Shown here: piece after piece, positions 48,668 through 56,320 of the stretch | Layout: the number at the start of each line of letters is the position of its first letter | How positions within the stretch are numbered: the stretch's first letter is position 1 | Assembly: GCA_942491525.1 (NCBI GenBank) | Contig: CALOBW010000016.1 | Location: forward strand, 1-64,000 | Length of the DNA stretch: 64,000 nucleotides | Direction of reading: 5' to 3' | DNA from: CAYWBU01 sp942491525 | GTDB taxonomy: Bacteria; Desulfobacterota; Desulfomonilia; UBA1062 | The notes under the pieces: model-generated | What the model was told of the DNA's origin: nothing | The model's input: the letters and a program-made list of their open reading frames with translations, nothing else | Database searches by the model: none | Translations under genes and position numbers: made by a program

Positions 48668-48695
48668 GAGGAGGCCATTCGGCCTCCTCTTTTTT
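48668..48695 (+). terminator. Terminator of the etf-EMO operon
   Basis: GAGGAGGCC-ATTC-GGCCTCCTC followed by TTTTTT. Confidence 0.92.
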
Positions 48696-48761
48696 GCTTG
48701 CCTTAAGAGGGTTGCCTGTATAAAGCACTGGATAGTTGTTATTAATTTCCAGGAGCTTGTC

Positions 48762-49472
48762 ATGCGTATCGCCATTATCGTTAAATCTGATCAATCTGTC
48801 AGTTTTGAGTCCCAGCTCATCTCAGCCGGCCACATGGTGGATGTCTGCCATCTGGGTGATGATTACCGCCAGTCCATGGTGTTGCTGGCAAATTTCATGG
48901 CCGAAGTTGAAGATTTTGATCTGATCCACAACCTTGCCGGAGCCCCGGTCATGGCCTTTGCCGGTCTCTCGGCCGTGCCGATGCTCTCCACCGTCACTGA
49001 GCCTGTTGCGAATGCAGTAGGTGGTAATCAGTTTTTTGTCTCCCTGTCCAGGCTGGACGGGGTGGACTTTGTGATTGATGATGAAAGCGGATACCTGCCG
49101 GTCTATGAGAAGATCCAGGCGGCAACCGCCCGGGAAGATATACGCCCGTGGGGCTTCTATGAGGTGCTTTCGGATGATGTTGCGGATCACAAGATTAAAC
49201 GTATTACCGTCTATCCGGGCAAGCGGCTCAGTCTTCAGAAGCATGAGCGGCGCAAGGAGCACTGGCTGCTAGTGTCTGGCCGGGCGCGGGTGACCCTTGA
49301 TCAGGAGTTCATCGATCTTGGTCCGGGGGAAGCTGTTGATATCCCCTGCAACGCTGCCCATCGCATTGAGAATTGCGGTGAAGAGGATGTTGTTTTTATC
49401 GAGGTGCAGCAGGGTGATTATTTTGGTGAAGATGACATTATCAGGCTGGAGGATGACTACGGGCGCGCATGA
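48762..49472 (+). CDS. Phosphomannose isomerase type II-like cupin fused to a half glycosyltransferase fold
   Basis: A 236-aa fusion. Residues about 1-115 look like the N-terminal Rossmann half of GT4 enzymes: MRIAIIVKSDQSVSFESQLISAGHMVDV, DFDLIHNLAGAPVMAFAGLSAVPMLSTVTEPV. Residues about 125-236 are the cupin of mannose-6-phosphate isomerase type II: RPWGFYEVL, KRITVYPGKRLSLQKHERRKEHWLLVSGRARVTLD, HRIENCGEEDVVFIEVQQGDYFGEDDIIR, DYGR. The metal-binding His/Glu set (QKHERRKEHW) is complete, so isomerase activity is plausible; no donor-sugar domain is present. It could feed GDP-mannose for algD. AGGAG precedes the ATG. Confidence 0.8.
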   Translation: MRIAIIVKSDQSVSFESQLISAGHMVDVCHLGDDYRQSMVLLANFMAEVEDFDLIHNLAGAPVMAFAGLSAVPMLSTVTEPVANAVGGNQFFVSLSRLDGVDFVIDDESGYLPVYEKIQAATAREDIRPWGFYEVLSDDVADHKIKRITVYPGKRLSLQKHERRKEHWLLVSGRARVTLDQEFIDLGPGEAVDIPCNAAHRIENCGEEDVVFIEVQQGDYFGEDDIIRLEDDYGRA

Positions 49473-49732
49473 GTAACCGCAAGGACAAACGCCTCAGGGA
49501 GAACTTTGAATTGCTGCACGCTGCCGCGCAGGCGGCCGGCATTGAGGTGATTGAGGATAAGATCAACCGCAAAGGCGGTGTTTGTCGCCTGGACGGCCGT
49601 CTGGTGGTGGTCTATGACGTCAAGGCGTCGCTGCTGCAGCGCAACCGGCTGCTGCTGGAGGCGTTTACGCAGCTTGAACCCGACAAGCTGCCGCAATCTG
49701 TCAGAGATCTTCTGCAGGAGTCTCTCTTTTAA
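49469..49732 (+). CDS. Conserved small hypothetical protein
   Basis: 87 aa; its ATG overlaps the stop of the cupin gene (ATGA), so it is coupled. Reads RLRENFELLHAAAQAAGIEVIEDKINRKGGVCRLDGRLVVVYDVKASLLQRNRLLLEAF: a helix followed by a beta hairpin with one Cys, basic N-terminus. I cannot name a family. Its stop overlaps the stop of the convergent gene at 49729 by 4 bases, leaving no room for a terminator. Confidence 0.7.
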   Translation: MSNRKDKRLRENFELLHAAAQAAGIEVIEDKINRKGGVCRLDGRLVVVYDVKASLLQRNRLLLEAFTQLEPDKLPQSVRDLLQESLF

Positions 49733-50193
49733 ACTTCCTCGGCGATAAGTTCTGCGCGGATCTCATCGATGCCCTTGGTCAGCAGCTCGACAGTCTGGCC
49801 GATGATTGAATCCAGCCATTCCGGCAGCTCGCCCAGGATATCCAGCGCCTCCTGAACGCCCTGGTCAATTGCGCCGGCCAGTGAGTCGAGATGGGTGCCG
49901 GTTCCATCCCAGAGTGCTTTGGCAAAATCCAGAATTCGCCCGGCTGTATTCTCAGGACTGAAATGATCGTTGGCGTAGCTGAAGTTTGAAAAGTTGCTGA
50001 ATTCAAACTCCGTTTTGCGCGAAAGGGCCTCATAGGTCCAGTCGATGCTGATGCTCGTGCCGTCTTTCAGTTGCAGGTCAACGCTGAGGCTCTCCTGGAT
50101 GTAGTTGATTGAGTCGCTGGATCTGACCTTCTGGCTGCTGTTTAAAGGGGCACTGTTTCTGAATATGGCAGGGTTGATATCCTGTATCTTCAT
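49729..50193 (-). CDS. DUF5610-like protein
   Basis: 154 aa; the ATG at 50193 is supported by AAGGAGGT. An N-terminal strand region (SLSVDLQLKDGTSISIDWTYEALSRKTEFEFS) precedes HFSPENTAGRILDFAKALWDG, GAIDQGVQEALDILGELPEWLDSIIGQTVELLTKGIDEI, which matches the ERTA(x)RI(x)FA...QGF(x)EA(x)xILGGL...T(x)ELVxKGLD pattern of DUF5610. No signal peptide; function unknown. Confidence 0.7.
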   Translation of the reverse strand: MKIQDINPAIFRNSAPLNSSQKVRSSDSINYIQESLSVDLQLKDGTSISIDWTYEALSRKTEFEFSNFSNFSYANDHFSPENTAGRILDFAKALWDGTGTHLDSLAGAIDQGVQEALDILGELPEWLDSIIGQTVELLTKGIDEIRAELIAEEV

Positions 50194-50250
50194 AACCACC
50201 TCCTTGTGGCTGTAGGACACCAATACTTATCGGCATAAATATGGAAGAGC

Positions 50251-51600
50251 TTAGTGCAGGGTTTTACGTTTGTCGCGCATCTCCATGAGTCTCATCTCGC
50301 GCCGGGCCTCCTGGTTGTGGGGGTTGATGCGCAGGGCAGTCTGGAAAGCTTCATAGGCCTTGGATGAGCCCTCTTTTTTGTAGACCCAGCCCAGCACCAG
50401 CATCAGGGTGTCGGAGTGGGGGAAGTGGCTGCGGGCCTCTTTGATGGCCGACTTTATTTCGAGGGAGTTGCCGCGGCCGGTATTCTGCCACTTCAGGAAC
50501 AGTGTTTTAATGTAGGACTCGGTGAAGACCTTCTCCTCCGGATTCATTTTCGCGCAAAGCTTGAAGAGGTCGATGGCCTTGCTGTAATCTTTCTGTTTCA
50601 GGGCCTGTGTGGCTTGAATGAAGACCAGCTCGGCTCTGAGGATGTCATCGATGCCGCCGTCACTGGAGGGCGGTTTGCCTTCTCTGATGCGGCGGATCTC
50701 TGTGTAGTGCTTCTGGATGCGGCTGAAAACTTCATCGGCCAGCCGCTTGACCTCGGGGTCCTTGGCGTAGGAGTAGGTGTCGGGATGGTTGGCCTTGACC
50801 AGCTTTATATAGGCCCTCTTTAGGCCGCCATCTGATATATTGCGGTCAATTCCCAGCGCATCATAGGGGTCTTCGACCGAGATGGTCTTGAGCATCAGGC
50901 GCAGATTATCAATGGTGTCCTTGTTGGGGCTCTCTGTAAATGTAATGTGGCCGCAGCAGAAGAGGGCCAGTGCGCCGCGGGCCAGGGTGTGGTCGCGCGA
51001 CAGGATCTCAAAGATGTTGTTTTCAAAGATGGCCGGGATGTTGAACTCCTTGTTGGCCGGGAGTTCGTCGGTGAGCCGGTGGGCCTTGGCCTCGGCATAT
51101 GGAGAGAGGGAGCTTATGACTGCGGCAAACGGCAGGTACTCCATTATGCCGCGCTCGATCAGCAGCAGGTACTCCTCCTGGGTGATGAAGGGGGCCTTGT
51201 CCAGCTTCTCCTTGGGAACCTGCTGCAGGCTGCCCTCAGTCCAGCTGAAGATATCCAGGAAGCGCTGTTCGAATTGTTCCCTGAGCGCGTCATCCAGCTC
51301 CTTAGGCGTGACAATATGTTTCTCCACCAGCACCTCGCCCTGCCGGCGCCGTTCGACTGAGGCAATCTCGAGCGAGCGTTCATTCTGGCTGCGGGTGATA
51401 ATCCCTTGTTGGAGCAGGATATTGCCCAGCAGTTCCTCCGGATTGTTGGATTGGATCGAGCAGAGGCGCCCCTTCTTGAATATGAGGCCTTTGCGCCGCT
51501 CGTGGTTGCTGGTGAACCAGAGTCCGGTGAATTCGGCTTCGATGGCCTCCTTTAAAATTTGGGGAAAAGAAATATCAGCAAAACTAATTAAATCAGACAT
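50251..51600 (-). CDS. PATAN (DUF4388)-DnaJ-TPR protein
   Basis: A 449-aa cytosolic protein. N-terminal PATAN/DUF4388 domain (FADISFPQILKEAIEAEFTGLWFTSNHERRKGLIFKKGRLCSIQSNNPEELLG) with a following helical segment (RQGEVLVEKHIVTPKELDDALREQ); a degenerate J-domain in the middle (DPYDALGIDRNISDGGLKRAYIKLVKANHPD with intact HPD); C-terminal TPR-like helices (QALKQKDYSKAIDLFKLCAKMNPEE, YEAFQTALRINPHNQEARREM). PATAN proteins are linked to two-component and motility signalling in deltaproteobacteria. The start at 51600 begins the conserved part but has only a weak ribosome site. Confidence 0.8.
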   Translation of the reverse strand: MSDLISFADISFPQILKEAIEAEFTGLWFTSNHERRKGLIFKKGRLCSIQSNNPEELLGNILLQQGIITRSQNERSLEIASVERRRQGEVLVEKHIVTPKELDDALREQFEQRFLDIFSWTEGSLQQVPKEKLDKAPFITQEEYLLLIERGIMEYLPFAAVISSLSPYAEAKAHRLTDELPANKEFNIPAIFENNIFEILSRDHTLARGALALFCCGHITFTESPNKDTIDNLRLMLKTISVEDPYDALGIDRNISDGGLKRAYIKLVKANHPDTYSYAKDPEVKRLADEVFSRIQKHYTEIRRIREGKPPSSDGGIDDILRAELVFIQATQALKQKDYSKAIDLFKLCAKMNPEEKVFTESYIKTLFLKWQNTGRGNSLEIKSAIKEARSHFPHSDTLMLVLGWVYKKEGSSKAYEAFQTALRINPHNQEARREMRLMEMRDKRKTLH

Positions 51601-51672
51601 GCCGGTATGATAATGACCGGAGTCTAAATATGCAACATCTTTGTGGATAGTGGCTGTTATTACGCGCAAATA

Positions 51673-51702
51673 AAAAAGGCGGTGCAACTGCACCGCCTTT
51701 TG
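51673..51702 (-). terminator. Terminator of the FAD-linked oxidase gene
   Basis: Minus strand AAAAGGCGGTGC-AGTT-GCACCGCCTTTTTTAT. Confidence 0.9.
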
Positions 51703-51719
51703 ATTCTAATGCTCGGGTT

Positions 51720-53396
51720 TTAGCCGAGGCCCATCTGGCCGGGGTTCATGATGTTGTTGGGGTCGAAGTGGTTCTTCAGGGCCCGCAGAACATCCATCTG
51801 CTCCTTGCCGAGATGATCTTCCATCTTGTAGCCGATCATTTTGCCGACACCGTGGTGGTGGCTCAGGGAACCGCCGCACTCATTGATCTTCTCCAGGATT
51901 CCGCGATGGAACTCAACATACTCCTCAACGGTCTCAAACTTACCGATGAAGATGAAGTAGAGGTTGGTACCCTGGGGGTAGAAGTGTGAAGCGTGGGTCA
52001 TGCACATGGTGTTGGGGCGTTCCTTCATGAATTCGCGTACGCCCTTGTGCAGGTTGTGCAGGTTGTCCCAGGTCACGCCGGACTCGAGGGTGTCGATCAT
52101 GAGGCCGAAATCACCAAGGTCTTCACGCATGTAGGGCTCTTTGAAACGGGTGAGCTCCCACTTCTTGGCTGCGTAGCTGGTCAGGCTGATGGCGCCATAC
52201 TTCTTGACGATCTTCTTGATATTTTTGTGAATATTCTTGGCGAAGCCCTTTTCGCCCTGGGCAATGCCGAGGCAGAGGCAGCGCTGCATGGGCATGAAGC
52301 CCTTCTTCTGCAGGAACTTGTCAGCAAAATCGGGCATGCCGTAGAGCTTGAGGCCGCGGTCAGTCTCTTCGGGGTCGGAGATGCGGAAGATGGCCGGCAT
52401 ACCGAACTCGCCCTGGTTAACTTCGCGGGCAGCATTGACGGCGTCTTCCCAGGTGGGGAACATGTAGCCGTAGTACTGGTTGTTCTCGGGCATGTGGCGG
52501 TGCAGTTTCCAGGTAACCTCGACCAGGACACCGAAGGCGCCTTCATTGCCCTTCATGATGTCGTTGACCTTGGGGCCGGTGGCGGTGCCGGGGTATTCGA
52601 GAGTTTTGAAATTGCCGGCCGGAGTTACATACTCCTGGGCCACGGTCAGGTCATAGGCATCGCCGAAGTAGGTTGAGTTCTGGCCTGAACCGAGGGTTAC
52701 TGCCCAGCCGCCGACGGTTGAGTACTCGAATGACTGGGGGAAGTGTCCGCAGGTGTAGCGGCGTTTGCAGTTGAAACGCTCCGGCGCGTTGTTGAGCGCC
52801 TCTTCGAAGGCCGGTCCGTACATGCCGGGGCCAACTTTAACTGTCTGATTCTCCTCGTTGATGGAGATGATCTTGTTCATGTGGGTGCTGACAACCAGGG
52901 TGATGCCACCGTTCTTGGGACGGCAGCCCATGTTGACGGATGAACCGGCAGCCCAGACGGTGACCGGAATTTTCTGGTCATTACAGTACTTGACGATCTC
53001 GGCAACATCCTGCTTGTTTCTGGGGTGAACCACCAGGTCGCAGACTTCGCGGATAACGCCTCTTCTGAGCTCTTCCATCTCTTCGGTGGTTTTGCCGTTG
53101 GAGAAGTAGACGCGGCTGTAGTCATCATCATTGACGTTTTCGGCGCCCACGATTGATTTGAACTTTTCAATCTGCTCTGCCTTGAGGTTGACGGGCTTGT
53201 TGAGGACGACCGGCTCATGACCTTCGAGCTTCTTCTGCTGGAAATCAGCATCGGTTAAGCCGAAGTCTTCTTTTACCATCTCGTACCATTTATTGCTGGG
53301 GTGCTTGAACTCATTGTGATCACCGTATTTGAAGATGGAACGCAAAGTGCCTGGTTTGGGTGCAGTCTCTGTCCAGTCCGGGATAAACTTAGCCAT
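51720..53396 (-). CDS. FAD-linked oxidase (GlcD / alkyl-DHAP synthase-like)
   Basis: A 558-aa VAO-family flavoprotein. FAD domain: VTVWAAGSSVNMGCRPKNGGITLVVSTHMNKI, VKVGPGMYGPAFEEALN, GHFPQSFEYSTVGGWAVTLGSGQNSTYFGD, GTATGPKVNDIMKGNEGAFGVLVEVTWKLH. C-terminal domain: THASHFYPQGTNLYFIF and SLSHHHGVGKMIGYKMEDHLG, the His cluster of alkyl-DHAP synthase and D-2-hydroxyacid dehydrogenases, then FDPNNIMNPGQ. Likely a D-2-hydroxyacid (lactate/glycolate/2-hydroxyglutarate-type) dehydrogenase; substrate unknown. AGGAGG before the ATG at 53396. Its regulator is the gene just upstream, whose stop lies 28 bases before its start. Confidence 0.82.
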   Translation of the reverse strand: MAKFIPDWTETAPKPGTLRSIFKYGDHNEFKHPSNKWYEMVKEDFGLTDADFQQKKLEGHEPVVLNKPVNLKAEQIEKFKSIVGAENVNDDDYSRVYFSNGKTTEEMEELRRGVIREVCDLVVHPRNKQDVAEIVKYCNDQKIPVTVWAAGSSVNMGCRPKNGGITLVVSTHMNKIISINEENQTVKVGPGMYGPAFEEALNNAPERFNCKRRYTCGHFPQSFEYSTVGGWAVTLGSGQNSTYFGDAYDLTVAQEYVTPAGNFKTLEYPGTATGPKVNDIMKGNEGAFGVLVEVTWKLHRHMPENNQYYGYMFPTWEDAVNAAREVNQGEFGMPAIFRISDPEETDRGLKLYGMPDFADKFLQKKGFMPMQRCLCLGIAQGEKGFAKNIHKNIKKIVKKYGAISLTSYAAKKWELTRFKEPYMREDLGDFGLMIDTLESGVTWDNLHNLHKGVREFMKERPNTMCMTHASHFYPQGTNLYFIFIGKFETVEEYVEFHRGILEKINECGGSLSHHHGVGKMIGYKMEDHLGKEQMDVLRALKNHFDPNNIMNPGQMGLG

Positions 53397-53424
53397 ATTT
53401 CTCTCCTCCTTACTGCTTGTTGGT

Positions 53425-54147
53425 TTATTTAGCTCCGGGCCCCTGCTCGGCAAAGGCTCGATTAAACTCATTTTCGGCGTAGACCATGACCTCTTCGGTC
53501 AAAGATCTGGCTAACGCTGCATCCTGATTCTTGATGGCGGTGAAAACTTCCTGATGGTAGCGCTCGGATGCGGCGGCGTTCTCTGGGGTGTTGTAGTATA
53601 ACGGTCCCAGATCTCGGAAAAGTTTGCTGAAGAAATTAAGAATGATGGTGTAGATGATGCTGCCGCTGGCCAGCGCGATGGCATGGTTGATGGCGATGTC
53701 GCGTTCCATGATCGGGGCATTCTCGGCAATCACCTCTGCGATGCGGTCAAGGTCCTCGTCGCTGCGGTTGGAGGCAGCCTGGCAGGCGATCTCCGGCGAA
53801 ACGATGCGGCGCACATTGAAGAGGTCCTGCAGGATTTCGCGGTCGATGCTGTCATTGAGGTAGATCATGGTCTTGATCAGCTCCAGGTTGCCGCTTTGAA
53901 GGTAGTTCTGTACGTAGACGCCGTCGCCGTGACGGATTTCAACAAGATCCTGAATCTCGAGCTTTCTGAGTGCTTCGCGAATTGTTGACCGGTTTACATC
54001 CAGGGTTTCGGCCAGTTCTCTTTCGGTGGGCATCTTTTCGCCGGGCGCAATGTCACCGCGCAGGATCTTCTTCTGGATCATGAGCGCGATCTCTTCGTGC
54101 AGGCGGCTGCGGTTCAGTTTCTTCACAAATTTAACCGGTGATGTCAT
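53425..54147 (-). CDS. GntR-family regulator (FadR/FCD subfamily)
   Basis: A 240-aa regulator. N-terminal winged helix: LHEEIALMIQKKILRGDIAPGEKMPTERELAETLDVNRSTIREALRKLEIQDLVEIRHGDGVYV; C-terminal FCD domain with DLFNVRRIVSPEIACQAA, the metal-ligand Asp/His set (RDIAINHAIALASG, ERYHQEVFTAI). The class usually senses organic acids. It is transcribed with the FAD oxidase and has a perfect palindromic operator over its own start site. GAGGAG before the ATG. Confidence 0.92.
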   Translation of the reverse strand: MTSPVKFVKKLNRSRLHEEIALMIQKKILRGDIAPGEKMPTERELAETLDVNRSTIREALRKLEIQDLVEIRHGDGVYVQNYLQSGNLELIKTMIYLNDSIDREILQDLFNVRRIVSPEIACQAASNRSDEDLDRIAEVIAENAPIMERDIAINHAIALASGSIIYTIILNFFSKLFRDLGPLYYNTPENAAASERYHQEVFTAIKNQDAALARSLTEEVMVYAENEFNRAFAEQGPGAK

Positions 54148-54175
54148 AATCTCCTCAGTGGCCGGCTATTGGGAT

Positions 54176-54190
54176 ATTGGTCCGACCAAT
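54176..54190. promoter_or_regulatory. GntR (FadR-subfamily) operator
   Basis: ATTGGTCCGACCAAT, a perfect palindrome with the TGGTC/GACCA core of the FadR/PdhR group. It lies just downstream of the -10 box, over the expected transcription start of the gntR-oxidase operon. Confidence 0.85.
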
Positions 54191-54197
54191 GTTCCAA

Positions 54198-54226
54198 TTA
54201 ATAGTTTTTTATTTGATGATTGTCAA
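54198..54226 (-). promoter_or_regulatory. Sigma-70 promoter of the gntR-oxidase operon
   Basis: Minus strand TTGACA, 17-base spacer, TATTAA, about 50 bases before the gntR start. Confidence 0.8.
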
Positions 54227-54285
54227 TGGGTTTTATTGTGAGGACTAAAATAGGTTTGGCGCGGGCCGGGGCAATGGGCGCCAGA

Positions 54286-54669
54286 TTATTGCGTATCCGG
54301 CAGCAGCGCTTCAATTTTACTGATGATGATACTCAGGTCGGTTAGCGGCTTCAGGATAATGTTATCCTGGCTCATGCCGATGCGCTTGAGTTCTGCGGAC
54401 GGGGTGAACTGGACTGAGCCGGTGTGAATAATGAATTTGATGCTGGAGTGCAGTTCGTGGGCTTTGATAATCATGGCGTCACCACTCATCTCGGGCAGGC
54501 GGAGATCAACAATGGCCACGTCCGGTATGTAGTTCTGAAGCATCTCGAGAGCCTCCTCGGCGCTCTCGGCCGCGGTCACTTCAAAGTTGTAGTCCTCCAG
54601 GAAGGCGGTCAGGGACTCGCGGATGGATGCTTCATCATCTATTACCAGAATCTTGGGTTCTCTCTGCAT
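54286..54669 (-). CDS. Single-domain response regulator
   Basis: A 127-aa receiver domain without output: KILVIDDEASIRESL (acidic pair), VAIVDLRLPEMSG (phosphoacceptor Asp), FIIHTGSVQF (Thr), ILKPLTDL (Lys). Start at 54669 is favoured because GGAG lies 6 bases upstream. It is a sister of the receiver at 55886 (shared IKAHE, IHTGS/VHTGS and KP-(L/V)-(T/S)-DL). Last gene of the phosphorelay operon; may act as a phosphate sink or shuttle. Confidence 0.9.
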   Translation of the reverse strand: MQREPKILVIDDEASIRESLTAFLEDYNFEVTAAESAEEALEMLQNYIPDVAIVDLRLPEMSGDAMIIKAHELHSSIKFIIHTGSVQFTPSAELKRIGMSQDNIILKPLTDLSIIISKIEALLPDTQ

Positions 54670-54727
54670 TGTCATCTCCTGCCTTACTCTATACAAAATC
54701 TACTCTTAATGCCAGTGCTGCCTAAGT

Positions 54728-55846
54728 CTAGTCCTTGAGGTGCTCCTTGGTTGTCAGGATGTCATCGATGCGTGCAAAGAAGGCCTGTACAACCTGTGGG
54801 TCAAGAAAGGTGCCGGCGAGGTTGCGGATGATTATCTGGCACTTGTCTTCGGCAAACGGCTCCTTGTAGGATCGCTTGCTGGAGAGGGCGTCATAGATGT
54901 CGGCCAGGGTGACGATGCGCGCCGGCAGTGGAATGTCCTCGCCCGTGAGTCCGTTGGGGTAGCCTGTGCCGTCCCAGTGTTCATGATGACAGGCTGCAAT
55001 GGTGCGGGCCATCATGAGGATATCGGAGTCGCTGCCGCCCAGAATGTCGCCGCCGATGCTGGTGTGGCTGCGGTAGATGTCAAGGTCGTCGCCGGCCAGG
55101 GGCTGCAGCATCTCATTGCCGAATTCACAGTGCTGCTGCATGAAGATCCATTCGTCGGTGTCCAGCGTGCCGGCCTTGTTCAGGATGCGGTCGGGTATGC
55201 CGATCTTGCCGATGTCGTGCATGGGGCTGCAGAGGTGGATGAGGTCGATGGTTTTGGGGTCCAGTTTGAGTCCTTCGGTGATGATGGAGCTGTAGATGCT
55301 GACGCGGATAACGTGGCGTCCGGTTTCGTTGTCCTTGTATTCGGCGGCCTTGCCCAGCCGCCGGATGATCTGCAGGCGAGTCTCGGCCAGCTCGCGGTTG
55401 GTTTCCTCCAGCTGGGCCGTGCGCAGGCGGACCATGTCTTCGAGATGCTCCTTGTAGGCCCGGTTTTCACGCAGCAGGCGGGAGCGTTCCAGGCATTTGT
55501 CAATGGAGTACTGCAGGACATTCATGTCTTCAATGGGTTTGAGGATGTAGTCCCAGGCCCCCAGTCTGAGCGCTTCGACGGCATCGCCCATGACCCCGGT
55601 TCCGGAGATGATGATAATGGGGGTGTCGGGTGAGATGTCCTTGATGTAGGCCAGCACTTCAAGGCCGTCCATGCCGGGCATGCGCAGGTCCAGCAGCAGC
55701 AGATCGGGTTGTTGCTGGTTGAAGACTTCAATGCCTTCCTGACCGTTTCCGGCTTCGATTACGTTGTAGTCGCAGTCCTCCAAAAAGTCGCGGAAGCTCT
55801 GCCTGATAAATGGCTCGTCATCAATGGTCAGAATAACTGGTCTCAT
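54728..55846 (-). CDS. RpfG-like response regulator with HD-GYP domain
   Basis: A 372-aa receiver-phosphodiesterase. Receiver: VILTIDDEPFIRQSFRDFLED, LLLLDLRMPGMDGLE, IIIISGTGVMGD, ILKPIEDM. After a coiled linker (LEDMVRLRTAQLEETNRELAETRLQIIRRLG) comes HD-GYP: DNETGRHVIRVS, MHDIGKIGIPD, HHEHWDGTGYPNGLTGEDIPLPARIV, DALSSKRSYKEPF. All catalytic residues are in place; c-di-GMP breakdown on phosphorylation is expected. Thirty-nine bases after the receiver gene at 55886. Confidence 0.93.
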   Translation of the reverse strand: MRPVILTIDDEPFIRQSFRDFLEDCDYNVIEAGNGQEGIEVFNQQQPDLLLLDLRMPGMDGLEVLAYIKDISPDTPIIIISGTGVMGDAVEALRLGAWDYILKPIEDMNVLQYSIDKCLERSRLLRENRAYKEHLEDMVRLRTAQLEETNRELAETRLQIIRRLGKAAEYKDNETGRHVIRVSIYSSIITEGLKLDPKTIDLIHLCSPMHDIGKIGIPDRILNKAGTLDTDEWIFMQQHCEFGNEMLQPLAGDDLDIYRSHTSIGGDILGGSDSDILMMARTIAACHHEHWDGTGYPNGLTGEDIPLPARIVTLADIYDALSSKRSYKEPFAEDKCQIIIRNLAGTFLDPQVVQAFFARIDDILTTKEHLKD

Positions 55847-55885
55847 CTGCCTCTCCTGATCTGTAGGGCCGTCCAGTGCCCCTGG

Positions 55886-56266
55886 CTAGCTCAGCAGGCG
55901 TAGGATGGCATCATCTATAATATTAAGATCAGAGACGGGTTTTAAAAGTATGTCGGCGGAAGTTATTCCGATGCTGGTAAGCTGGGGGGGGATCTGGTAA
56001 TCCGGGCTGCCCGTGTGTACCAGGAAGCGCAGGTTAGGCAGCTGTTCGTGGGCTTTGATCATCATGGATACGCTGTCGATGCCGGGCATGTGCATGTCGA
56101 CAATGGCCAGGTCGGCCCGGTCGCGGTTCAGGATATCAAGCGCTTCGTCGCCGCTGCTGGCCGTCAGGGTCATGTAGTCCAGATCGTCAAGAAAGCACTC
56201 CAGGCTGACGGAGATTGTAGGGTCGTCGTCGACAATTATAACTTTAATATTGCTTCTTTCCGGCAT
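55886..56266 (-). CDS. Single-domain response regulator
   Basis: A 126-aa receiver: VIIVDDDPTISVSLECFLDD, LAIVDMHMPGIDS (Asp), FLVHTGSPDY (Thr), ILLKPVSDL (Lys). Complete active site, no output domain. AGGAG precedes the ATG. A paralogue of the receiver at 54286; both carry the uncommon MIKAHE and HTGS segments, indicating a local duplication. Confidence 0.9.
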   Translation of the reverse strand: MPERSNIKVIIVDDDPTISVSLECFLDDLDYMTLTASSGDEALDILNRDRADLAIVDMHMPGIDSVSMMIKAHEQLPNLRFLVHTGSPDYQIPPQLTSIGITSADILLKPVSDLNIIDDAILRLLS

Positions 56267-56320
56267 TGTTTTCTCCTACGCATATAATAAGTCAGAAATC
56301 ATCCGCAGGCCAGCGCGCAA

